Shown: in pieces, positions 46,523 to 57,838 of the stretch | Position numbering within the stretch: the stretch's first letter is position 1 | Layout of the letters: each line of letters opens with the position of its first letter | NCBI RefSeq assembly: GCF_000516985.1 | Contig: NW_006917092.1 | Coordinates: 5,512,419 to 5,576,418, forward strand | DNA length: 64,000 nt | Source: Pestalotiopsis fici W106-1 | Lineage: Eukaryota > Ascomycota > Sordariomycetes > Amphisphaeriales > Sporocadaceae | Direction: 5' to 3' | Notes under the pieces: model-generated | The model's input: only the letters and a program-made list of their open reading frames with translations | The model's database searches: none | Told to the model about the DNA's origin: nothing | Made by a program: the position numbers and the translations under genes

Positions 46523-49193
46523 ATTTAAATTCGAAGCTATAAACCGTGTGGATTATTCTGTGAAAATTTGCATTACCGGAATCTGTGATCACTTTTCATA
46601 GTGCCGGCTTTTTATTATACAGGATATTTATGATGCATAACATGTGGTAGCTCAAGTTGAACAGAGGATGTGTGAGACAGATAGTGAACCATTTGTCAGA
46701 CGTCCGTTGTAAGCTTGATTGTAGGTCGTGACTAGGATAATAGTCATTAAAACGGGGGTGCCTTCTCAGACTAATATATTTATCAATCATGGAGCAATCT
46801 CTGACTAAGTGTGGCTTTGAGATGCGTCATGGAAAAGAATATTACGCCGTCTGCTACAGCATACGGTGATTCAAAGCCTATCACAGTAGAGAATAGACAC
46901 TACAATCGCACAGATGCACATTAGCCTACACAGGAATGACCAGCCTTCGAGACAATTACTAAGTATGACTCAAGTAGCCAGCCTGTATTATTAACACATT
47001 ATGTAAAGTATTAGTTATTCGAGGAGCATATGTTTTTGTGGGTAATGGATCCAATGTACTAACTCAAGTTGTGCTTGATTAATGCTACAAAGCCTAAAAA
47101 AGTGCACGAGGCCTCCCGCGGATTAGCAAGGACCCCTTACACTCAATTGCGCTTCGTGAAAACTACCCAGGTACACAGCAAAGACAGGCAAGATAAATTC
47201 ACAAGTCATAATTCAATTGCCCATGGAACATAAAGGCCACTCGAAGACGGGCAAGGAGCATACTTGGAATCTTTCATATTGGATAGTCACGCTGCGCCAT
47301 AAACCAAAAAAAGAAAAAGAAAATATCTTTTTAGTCTCGAGATTTAATGTATACTATATGGCAGATATTTTTCGGCTTTTGGGCCGTGCCGGTGCAAGTT
47401 GTACAAATTTAGCGCTGCCAGGCTAGATAATGGCACTTTTGTGAGGCTGTGCTTGACATTAATGCAAGAAGTTTGGTTTAGGATAACAGTAGCTGGCCAA
47501 GAGCACCGTCAACGAAATCGCGGTCGCTAATCAACAATGCCACGAGTTAAGCTCACCCCGATCGGAATCAACAGCGCCAACAGGACTACCGCGCTAGAAG
47601 GAACGGAAAACCTCGTCCAGGAGCAGCAGAGGCTTCTCGACAAGCAAATGTGATGATTTTGGTCAAGGTCAGGTCTTTTGTCTAAGTAAGAGAGATGTGC
47701 CCACGGTAGGCCGTGTTTAGCGGTCTTGCGATTTGTTCCATATATGTAGGTATATATACGCGGACCGATCAGTGATCGGTCAAAGCTGGAAATGCTGCGA
47801 TAGATCGTGACGAGAATAATATCGAGCAAATGTATTAGGGAACGCAATAATAAGATGAGATGATGCTTCGAACGATATCGGCAACGCCTAGTCCGCCAAG
47901 TCTAAGCAGTCCAAACTCCGGAATGAGATGTTCTTGCAACAAAGATCCTGAAAGTCTTTTAGGCAATTATTAGACAGTATGGGATAACACTCTTCCGGGG
48001 ATCTGAGATGTTTGGCCACTATGAATACTGCACAAGAATCTTTTCGTTCCAGCTCAATGCATATAGTGATAAGGGGGCGCTGGAACTGCCCACTGATGTG
48101 GCTTGGGAGCCTAGCATGGAGTGGCTCAGTGGGCACAAGGGGAGATATAGCCGTTCTTTTCCGTTGACCTTTGGCACATACCAGAAGAATAGCCAATCTT
48201 TCAATCAATGCTGTTCCCATATACTTTGCTATAGTTTCACTTTGAAGCGAGCAGATTATTTGAAATTCATTTCCTCGAATGATTCGTTCTTTTAGTTATT
48301 TGATCAGAACCGTACAAGGGCTTCAGCCACCTGGCTGTGATTCTAGGTGGGGTGTGGTTTGGTTAATCCCCCCCCCCCCCCACCACCACCACCACCCCCA
48401 CCCGGCCATCTCGATAGATCTAGTTTCCGATAGCAAGTCCACGTGCCAGGCAGGAGCTGATAATCCCCAGAGCTCAGAATTTCGAGATACTGTGAAATTC
48501 AAAAGGGCATGAGAATTGCGGTTACCCGAGTACCGCATATTTCGCACTCTGCCCGGAAATCTCGGAAGTCTAAGTAGATTCCGTAGTATCCGCCAGCCTG
48601 GGGAGTAAGTGCTATTTCCCGATACGAAAATACTATGTATGCTCGAGTTTGACGACTACCGAGCCGATTATTAATTTCAGGCTATATCGAGTCGTATGTC
48701 AGGTAACTGGCCATACGTTGGCCTTTGCACCTCTTTGAAACTCAGGGATTAGGACGCTTCTCGTATGAGCCAAAGGATAACTAACTAGTTGAAACTTTGG
48801 TGGCCGGGATGTTTTTGACGGTACTTGTCTAATAGCACGCAAGTGAGTATCTCCCAGTCCAAAGGGCATACCGTCAAACTTCAATAGCGCACATCTATAC
48901 ATAATGATCCTGGATGGACTTTTAATTCCTATGTACTGGCCCTCTAAATAAATCATTTAAACCTTCGCCACAGCATTGATGGCCCCTGATTTATCGGACG
49001 AGGTCCAGTCCAGGGGGAAGTAGACAAGTTAATGAGTATAAGGTTGAAGAGGTGGACTCCTAGTGATAAACCGTAAACCATCCCCTATCTGTTTTCCTGC
49101 ATTTATATGCCTAGATTTTGCATTCGAATTGAGAAACCAGCCATACCTTTGCTCATAGCATATGCCACCGGCAGATTTGTGAAATCCATTACG
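46523..49193. other. Long AT-rich intergenic region
   Basis: About 2.7 kb. Open frames at 47217-47426 (+), 47888-48220 (-) and 48008-48295 (+) have no recognisable motif and partly overlap. A C/CCA tract lies at 48368-48403. No gene is supported. Confidence 0.5.
48368..48403. repeat. Poly-C / CCA microsatellite
   Basis: A run of 14 C followed by CCA repeats and a C-rich end; strongly strand-biased composition inside AT-rich DNA. Confidence 0.85.
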
Positions 49194-51585
49194 ATGTCTG
49201 ACGAGACTAACGAGAAATTGATCGTACTCGACAGCGATCATGAACACGAAACAAATGTGAAGGACTATATGTTCTACGCAGCTACTACACGTCAGGAGGA
49301 GAGTGGTTCTATCGAACGTAAGATCATTCGAGCTCACTTTCGTGCTTAACAAATCTGGTCGGAAGACAAGCCACCATTTCGAACTCTTTCTTCTATTTCG
49401 ATTAGTCTAATGACTGGCAACTGAGATCCAAGACCAGGTTATAATTTGGGCTAACGATTGAAAATCAGGAATTGTTTATCATCCTCATTATGATACGATT
49501 TCACCGGAGGAAAAGAGAAGCAGTCGGGCCATGAGAACTGCAACTTGGGGTATGGCTTTCTATATAGCTGTGACCTATATATTAGGTAAGTGCTGGACCA
49601 TTTTGAAATGTTTAAGTTGTACCAACCATCTTCCGTGTAGGTCCAACTAGCGTACCGTAAGTCAAGTATATCTCTTCATGACAACAAGACTAATGACTCC
49701 GAGATGGGCGTTTACCCAGCTGGGCTACGGGCCTGGTATAATGGCCCTGAGCATATTCGGTGGACTGGCGTGCTAGTAAGTCAAATGATGACGCGCTCGG
49801 TGGCATTCACTAACATCCCAAACGTTCTGGTTGGGTTATTTACAAGGTTTTCCTCGGTCTGGACTCGGACAAGTATCCGGTTCGAGGCGCTGGTGATTTG
49901 GTCTCTCGATTACTCGGCCCGGTGGTCTGCCGGTTTTTCAACATAGGGCAGTCCGTACAGCTTATTTTGACCGTTTCGGTCCTCACCAGATCCACTGGTC
50001 AGAGTATCTTACAGATCAGTAGAGGACCCAGTGGGGACTCCGACGGGTGGTGCTTTATCGTATGTCTGCTCACTTACGTATTGTCTGGTTTGGTATTGGG
50101 CCAAATCAGAACTTTGCAGCGCCTCGGCTGGCTTGCGCATGCTTCTTTTTGGTTCACGATTACGTTGATGTTACTCTGGTGAGTATCTTTCCTACTATAT
50201 TGGGAACTGATCAATAACTTTTCAGCATTGGCTCTGTTGGGTATGGACCGAATTTTGCCGCGTTCACATCCCTCGACTCCATTTCGAGGCCAATACGTTC
50301 CTTTAGGTAAGCCCAGAACAAATTTCAGATCAAGGATACGCCGTGAACTCTGTTCATATACACCATGGACGGCTCTATTCCAACCCCAATTCAAACTTTA
50401 GTTCTACTCTTCACACTCGATGCCGTCAAGTCTTCCATATGCGCCTTCATAATACGCCGAGCTAATGTGGTACAAATCTCTGCTAGCGGTATTCCTCCAG
50501 ACTCGTATTCTGTTACCGGCACTGAGTCAGGAGGTATACTTAAGGGACTGAATACTATCGTTTATGCCTGTAAGATCCTTTTCCTACCACGATGTGTAAG
50601 CTAGATCCGGCAATCTAAACTGATGCAGATGGAGACTCGTTACTGTTCGCCAATCTATTGGGAGAGATGAAGTGAGTTACCTGACTTGATGAAAGCAACA
50701 AAGCTAACGCGTTCAGAAACCCCTCAGACTTCTACAGAGTATTGCTTATGGCAGTGGCTTTAGTATATGCTGTTTATGTGTTCTTTGGAACCTTCATTTA
50801 CTCATACTATGGCCAGTACACTTATAATCCAATTGTACAGGGTAAACCCACATCGATTCTCATGTCTCGCAGAAAGATGTTAACTCCATTAAGGTATAGC
50901 AGATTACGGCATTCAGAGAGCAGCAAACGCTGTGGCGGTCATGAGCTCTCTGATAATTGCAGTGCTATATGCAAACATCGGAGTCAAGATTATCTACGTC
51001 GAAGTTCTTCATAAACTGCTTGGATTCCCAGCGTTAAGAAGCCAGAGAGGCAGATGGTTCTGGGCTGGTTCTATTGCATTGTACTGGACTTTTGTATTCC
51101 TCATAGCAGCTTTCGCACCGAGTTTCTCTTGTAAGTTCATATTTCTGACCGCTTTCCCACGACCAGATTGCTTGACATCTTGAACCCTCGAGCCTGCACA
51201 GAAATGTCATTTCCAGTTCGAAATCGTTCATGCAGAGTGTTCTGACAGAAGAGAACTAGACATTATATCTTTTCTCGGCGCATGGATCATGCTATCATAC
51301 GCCTTTCCTGCCCTCATGGCTCTTGCATACTGGATGCAAAAGGACATTATCACTGCAGATAATCAACACATATCCATTAGCGGCACCAGTACTAGCACCA
51401 ACTACGGCTTTCAGGACTGGAAGAGAAGTTTCAGAAGAAGGCCATTTTTTTTCGCTGCGAATATTCTACTGTTTGGGAGCGCATTCACGTTATTCGGGTG
51501 TGGTATGTATAGCGCAATCGTGGATGCGCTACATCAGGAGAAAGATGGAAGTCGCAGAGGTCTTACGTGCAAAGGGCCTATGTAA
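49194..51585 (+). CDS. AAAP-family amino-acid permease, one splice acceptor damaged (11 exons)
   Basis: Exons: 49194-49317, 49469-49585, 49641-49656, 49704-49775, 49825-50178, 50226-50306, 50487-50569, 50629-50671, 50717-50841, 50894-51130 and 51260-51585. They total 1578 nt and 525 residues, in frame throughout. The protein has a hydrophilic N-terminus of about 60 residues, then about 10-11 membrane segments with family landmarks YILGPTSVP-WAFTQLGYGPG, GQIRTLQRLGWLAH, LYANIGVKIIYV and GMYSAIVDAL. AAAP carriers such as Neurospora MTR import neutral or aromatic amino acids. The intron 49776-49824 ends in CG where AG is required, so the gene may be broken, spliced unusually or miscalled. The 180-bp intron 50307-50486 is the least certain join. 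Confidence 0.78.
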
Positions 51586-53044
51586 TGTATGGGTTCTATG
51601 TTCCAAATGTACCAAACAAGGCGTTCTTGGACAGAGGCCAGGGAGCAGGTAGCCTGCCAATGTGGACATATTCCCCCCAAATCCGTGTCAGCAACCTTAC
51701 CTCCATAAGGTCCCTCACCACAGCGCCGCGAACGACGATCGAATAAATACAACGGGGCATTGGATAGCTAACCGTACCAGACAAAACTGGATCATGACTT
51801 GGCAGACACGGCCTCAGCTTGAGGACTATCCATGAATACCCTCAAGTCAATAGTGAGTCTCAATCCAGAGGCTGGCGAGAGATATCTGCGATGGAGCCAA
51901 GGAACGTCGGGAAGGGAGTTTCTTACGTATATATTTGAGTGGTTACCTGAGTGATCAATCTAAGTACATGTCTTACCAGCAAGTGAAGCATTTAATAAGT
52001 ACTCTTTAGCGACCACACTTGTGTATTAACTGACTATCATTCCAGTCACCCGTACGCTCAGCGCCGAATTCTTTATGCGGCATCTAGGCTTCACACCTGG
52101 TAACAATGAGCTAAAACGCCTTTTTGATTCGCTCAGTGCACCCAGCCGGCAGATTACAGTTTCGCAACACCTCCTATACAGGTATCGTAGTTCAATGGAA
52201 TACGCTGAGCTTGTCCGGAAACAGAAGTGAGCTTCACTATGCTTTTTGTGTTGTGGTACATTTAACGCGGGGAACATCGCTCCAAGGCCATGCCATACCA
52301 CCTAGAGCTATAAATCGCGGAAATGCATATGTCTTTGCGTCTAAATATATTCAACAACGCCAACATGACCATTCTAACAATTACTACCGTTGGCCTACCG
52401 ACCACTCAGTCTCGTATGGGTGAAGCTTTACTCTGCTATGAAGTGGCTCAATTAGACCGGAAGCTAAGGGCCAAATAAATATGTATTAATATAGCATCTC
52501 TGATTATGCACAAAGGAGGGGAAGAGGGGTGGTCGGATTTAATCACCACCTCATGGTACCGACACTCATTAGCACTAAAGCCGATGTGATTTTCCTCTGA
52601 CTTTAACAACATCATGAAATTGTAGCTGTCGCGTAATTCTTGTTCCGAAGTGAATGCAGCAGCACCGGAACGGCAGGCTCGATACCTTGTGGAATGAAGA
52701 GAGACAGCAACAGATTGATTTCATTCGATCCGCACGGGAAGCCATGACTAGTTTGACCTGAGAGATGAGTTTTCAGGATGGTTTGCTTGAACATCTGACA
52801 TAACGGGCGAGCCCCTCATGGATACAAGCGCTAGCCGAGGCTGGATGGAGTTTATGGTTCCGGCTAGGTCTAAGCTGGATCAGGCTCCTGTTTGCAACAC
52901 TTTGGGATAGTATGATCTGCATCCTGAGTGATCCGTGCCTTCGGTCTCGGGCCATCCTGGACAGGCGTAGTGCCATTCGGCTGTCACAATGCCGCTTCCA
53001 CGGATTGAAACTTGACATGGAATGTGCTATATTATTATCCACAA
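51586..53044. other. Intergenic with possible unrecognised exons
   Basis: About 1.46 kb. Two stretches read like coding sequence: 51832-51954 (ATG to TGA, 40 codons) and 52046-52230 (behind a TTCCAG acceptor). I could not join them in frame. The rest looks non-coding. Confidence 0.4.
52046..52230 (+). pseudogene. Possible orphan terminal exon or gene remnant
   Basis: Starts after a good acceptor (AACTGAC branch-like, then ATTCCAG) and stays open for 61 codons to TGA. The translation (TLSAEFFMRHLGFTPGNN then ELKRLFDSLSAPSRQITV) has protein-like composition. The nearest upstream ATG frame (51832-51954) ends in a stop before any matching donor. No family is recognised. It may be a decayed gene or a chance frame. 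Confidence 0.3.
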
Positions 53045-54245
53045 CTATCGTTCAAGGTTCTTGGTTATCAAAGTTTTGTATCCCTCGACAGCATTCTCGA
53101 GATCCGAAACGGTTAGGTGTTCATGGTCGGTATGCGATACCAGGATACTCCCGGGACCATAAAGGTATTTCCGATGGACACCATGCAGGCTCGGTATATC
53201 CGTCACATAATTCACCACTACATTCTCGAAACCTATACTTATTAGTCTGATTCAAGACAAAAGGACTAGTTCCCTTCTTACCATCGATGTCGGTATCCAA
53301 AGTAACTGTGCCCCATCCATTCAAGAATTCAACATCCAATGTAGGAGCAACCCTTAAAATTTCATTGCGTAATATTTCTTGGATCTCCGACACCTTTCCA
53401 CCTCCTATTCTCACCAGAATGGTGGCATTGGCGCTTGCTGGGATGACGTTCGCAGCCACGCCACCAGCGATGGTGCCCACATTAAGTGTTGTGTTGCCAA
53501 ACATTTCGCTGCTTGGAAGCTCGACTTCCTGCAATGCGACAAGACAGGGAAGCAGCAGGTCGATTGCATTGATCCCCTGCTCTGGATATCCAGAATGACC
53601 AGCCTTTCCAGTTGCCGTAACCGTAAACTGGGTACTCCCCTTGTGACCGCTCGCTAGTTTGAGCTCTGTCGGCTCCCCGAAAATGACTGCTTCCCAAGAA
53701 AGTCCCAACTCGTTGGCCTTTAGTAAGCCACTTCCGCTGGTTTCCTCACTGACCACAAAGAGTAGACCAACGTCCCCTTCGGCAATCTGTTGGTTGGTCA
53801 TCAGCGACTCGACAGCCGTGATCTGGGCGGCTACACTGCCCTTATCGTCAACTGATCCACGTCCCCAAATCTCATCATTTCGTCGCTCATAGGGGAAGTA
53901 TGATGGGACCGTATCAATATGCGAAGTGACAAGGACTCGTGTAGAACGTGAACTGCCGAGATACGCGTAGACGTTCTGTAGGGCTCCTTGAACATTCTGG
54001 AGCTCCACAGTGAAACCCTTCTGTTGGAGGTAGCTCGCCAAGTACTCTGATATACTGTGCTCTGTGCCAGAGATGGATGATATCTCTACCAGCGACTTGT
54101 GTAACTCTAGGAGGGTGGGTGAGATTTTGGCTTGTGCTAACGGCACTCTCCATAGTTTCAGAGTCAGAACGATTACGGTAGCGCTAAATAAACCAATGTA
54201 GAGGATGGGCAGTGATATCCTTTTCATGTTGGTAGCGAGGAACAT
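53045..54245 (-). CDS. Membrane-anchored M20-family metallopeptidase (2 exons)
   Basis: Exon 1 is 53282-54245 and exon 2 is 53045-53232; intron 53233-53281 (49 bp, GTAAGA..TATAG). The protein has 383 residues. A hydrophobic segment at about 10-30 (LPILYIGLFSATVIVLTL) acts as signal anchor. The M20 zinc site is visible: H109 and D111 (TSHIDTVP), D133 (GRGSVDDKG), E167/E168 (SEET) and the final His in ILVSHTDHEHLTVSDLEN, which is complete only after splicing. A dimerisation lid domain lies between (GKAGHSGYPEQGINAID). M20 enzymes are ArgE/DapE/carboxypeptidase-like and release amino acids from peptides or N-acyl conjugates. A secretory or vacuolar location is inferred. GATAAG occurs 42 bp upstream of the ATG. 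Confidence 0.92.
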
Positions 54246-54286
54246 CCTGTTTCATAGTATTGTGGTCGAAAATAATACAAAAAGGC

Positions 54287-54292
54287 GATAAG
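54287..54292 (+). promoter_or_regulatory. GATAAG, possible GATA-factor site
   Basis: Exact GATAAG 42 bp upstream of the M20 peptidase ATG; possible nitrogen-regulation site. Weak on its own. Confidence 0.3.
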
Positions 54293-55794
54293 AATCGCGA
54301 AAGTCCATGCTGATCAGAAGGCAAAACTCCCGAGTGGACATGGTGGGATTTAAATGAAGATATAGAGGTTGTGGTGAACACGTGAAATAGCAACGCGGGT
54401 CCAGGGGGGCGGTTCGGACAGGAAGCCGGCACATTCATGACTGAACCGTACGATCTCGCTAGGGAGAGTGGTATAAATCCAGGGTTGGCCTAGCAAAGGG
54501 GTTTTAGCACAGCAGCATTCTCCGAGTCAAAATTCTCGTTCATCATCACATGGTTAGCTACCTCAAGCGTAGATCTTTTCCAATTCATTAAGTCAAAAAA
54601 AAAAAGTAACATTTGAGGTGAACCCTCATAACGAATGCAAATTCACACATGGATATAAAGGGTTGAACCCATGTCTTACGGTGATCAAACCTACCTAGCT
54701 CACGCAAAAATGGATACGCAAATGCTAGACAGCGTTTTTTTTCCCCACCGGCATTAGGTCTGTATCATATCCGTCTATGGTAGATTGTCAAACTAAGTGG
54801 AAGATTTATGCGAATTCATCGACATATGTCTTTTCAACCTCTCAAAGATTCAAGCTCTTCCACAACGGTGCAATAGCAAACAAAGGGCTCACGCCCGCCG
54901 ACGAGTCTGATCGTAAGTAAATCAGGATCATGGACAGGCTTCTCATACCACTTACCGAAGCATCCGATGAGACGCACTGTCGCCAATCTTCGATGCAGGG
55001 CACGGAAACCGTGCGCGGCTATCGTCGTCGTCCACTGCTGGAATAGTTTTCCCGCCATCCGCCATCCACCATTCCACTGACTTTAGTGGTCAGCGTCAAC
55101 CCACGTCAGGGTCAATGAAGCATTATGAACACGCAGAGAGCATCCTTGTAGCGGTGCTCTGAGCCTCCTGGAGGGCGTTAGGCGTGCTAGGTTGGGTGTA
55201 CTGAGTAACATATTCGCGTCCTTATACGCATCTCCTAGGCCTTTCTACCTGCTCTCCCGTTTCCTTCTACGTTGGGAACGTGCCAGATAAAGTGCGTGGG
55301 CTGAGCCCTTTTCTTATAATATATCTCCGGCCATTGGCCACTTTCATAGAGATGTGCATCCGTATGCGCGGGTGGCGCTTAGTAGTTTGTGGACAAAACA
55401 AAAAGAAGAAGTAGAAAAGCCAACACCAAGAATATTGGGAACTCTCTCCCCCGCAGGTTTGTTCCCATCGAAGGGCAAGTACGGCTTGCCGCCGCCCGTC
55501 AGCCCGCCCTCGTCCTCCTCCATTTTGACCCCCACGTTGCTCTCACTCTTCACCTCACCTTCGCTCTCCGCTTCCTCCCCGATATCCCTCTCCGCTAGTG
55601 TCCTCGGCATGCGTCTTAACTCTGCTTGCATGCTTGGGTTGACTCCCGCCCCCAAAAGCAGCCTATCCACCGCCACCATCCTGGCCACGCTCCTCCTGTT
55701 TCTGGCGCCCCGCGTCTCGAGGCTCACTGTCCCATGTCCAGGGTCCGTGCCGATCCTGACCATATTCCCTGCCGGCTGGATGCTATCCGAAATG

Positions 55795-56059
55795 TACACC
55801 TCCTCCAGCATAATATACGTTAGATCGGTACATGCCCCATATTTCTTTGCTCTGGTGTGCCTGGTATCTTCCCTTGTTTTTTTATGGTACAATACGGCTT
55901 ATAGAAATTTCTAGCAACTGGTGTGGGCACCAGGCGAAGAACCTCTATAACAGCCAGTATTGAGCAGCACAAAATATATGGGAGAGTACGTGGTAAATCA
56001 CTGGATTCAAATATGGGGCTTGGTACCGATCTAACGTTTATAATGCTGGAGGAGGTGTA
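55795..56059. repeat. Imperfect 37-bp inverted repeat with 191-bp spacer
   Basis: The left arm 55795-55831, read on the minus strand, and the right arm 56023-56059 share GTACCGATCTAACGT and ATGCTGGAGGAGGTGTA with only 2 mismatches in 37. The arms contain part of the minus-strand frame of the adjoining GC-rich island, so one arm looks like an inverted copy of it. Confidence 0.8.
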
Positions 56060-57838
56060 GGAGTCCTGCAGGCTGACCCGGACAAGCGTAACGCAGCAGT
56101 GTCCTAAGAGGAGGTTTGATGTTTATCAATCCACGTCACTTCAGTTTCTATATTATTCCAAATTATTTCGCAAGGTTGATTTACGGGTATATAAGGTGGT
56201 TCGTTTACCGTAGCTGGCGTGCGTTTCTAAGCTTGAATGCATCGCTCTTAAAAGCTTATTACTGCCGGTGTCTTCAACTCGGAACGTTTCCTTATACATA
56301 TTTGTTCATTAAGGTGTTCATCAAGGTGATGCCTTTTTATCAAACCTTGAATTGGTCTGACATGGGTTTTTATTTATTAATGAAAATGTATCGATCAAGA
56401 TGACCCGCTTTTTAGATTCAACGAGGTACAAACATTCTTGTATCAGTGACCCTGGTAAATCCATAAAAATCCCGTAATACGCCACAGCATGAACCGGTGT
56501 GCCAATTATAGCAAAACTTAGTGTATAGGATCCATCGTCTACCATTTGATCCTGCATGCTGACATTCGGCATCTAAAATACGAGGTTCATTTTGCAAAAA
56601 GCCTATCAAGTATGATTATTTCCCCTAAACTCTCCGTAAATATAAGACACCGAGTAAGGCAAGGGTATCGTTTTCAGGGTCACTTTGCCAGTTGGACAGC
56701 GGACAAACTCATTTTCAGATATAGAAGTTGTTGGATGGTAGCATTTCGGGGAAGATTAGCCGAGCCTGGCCCCATTGGTAGAATTAACCAATTCATCACT
56801 CTTTTGCCCGTCATCGACCATATGTTTTGATTACCAAGCAACGCATCTTTTCCAAGTGCAGGCGAGCAGGGCCTGGAGGTCCTATAAAGTATAAAAGGCA
56901 GGTGAGCGATTCAAGCACTAGACGCATTATTATCCTGGTATGTAAATTAATAGTGGCGGAGTCTTTGGTAGGGGCGGAGAGTTGACCGGCAGACTATTGA
57001 TTCCTAATACTTCGCAGCAAATAGGGACAGCCTGAGGTGGGCTCAGGCGGTAATGCACGAGCGGAGGCACGTTGCAAGTCTATCTTGCCCCTTATCCCTG
57101 TCGAGAAGGTGCATTTGCCGAGGCGGCTCGACCCGTCATCTCCACTTGCTAATCTACATATGTATACGTGTACCATATACAGTAGTACATCGATTTTCCC
57201 GCCTCTTCACTAAGGTTAGGTAGTTGTCCCACTTTATCGACCCTTGTCAGGCTCTCACCAGATGAATAGTACCAACCTGACGAAAACCTAGTCCGATCAC
57301 ATCCACAAGGGCATGATCACTACAGAGAACGGATACCTTGCAGATCGATAGTTCCTGAGCTGGTACTTTTTATCAAGGGTGATGAAGCAGGAGCCGTCGC
57401 ATTTGATACTCCTTTCCAACAGCGACTTGGTTTGGTGGCCACCGGCAATCATGGCATGCTTGATTCATTTTACGCAAAAAACTGCAAAAGAGCGGCCCGG
57501 AAATTACAAGTATCCAAGATGGAACTGCAACTTTGCAATATGGCTCAAAGGTACATAGTGTATAATATAATTAGATGAAACCAACAATTTCTACTCGAGC
57601 TTGATTGCGAACGAATTATACTATTTATACGCATATTGCACACTGTAAATCATGGAGGCGGATAGACGGGGTTGGCCCGGTTTTATATGTTGTCGAGTGT
57701 TCGATTCAAAATACGTTATTCAGGTCAAATCCTTGGAATGCTGATGATCATGGATTGCAAATTATCCCACTCAGATTAATCTGTGTTCGTTTTCAACTTC
57801 GGCCAACCGTTTTGAGATGATTCAATTCTACCTATGCT

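Larger units (their letters stand above)
54246..57838. other. Long gene-poor region with an inverted repeat
   Basis: About 3.6 kb. A GC-rich island at about 55440-55790 has open frames on both strands (55344-55892 - and 55354-55914 +) with no family match; the minus frame has an acidic stretch (EEAESEGEVKSES). A 37-bp inverted repeat lies at 55795-55831 and 56023-56059. The rest is AT-rich with no supported gene. Confidence 0.5.

Noticed and set aside
50347..50486. Open stretch inside the long permease intron as an exon
   Set aside because: No acceptor lies at its left end, and including it breaks the frame; skipping to the TGCTAG acceptor at 50486 keeps the family sequence.
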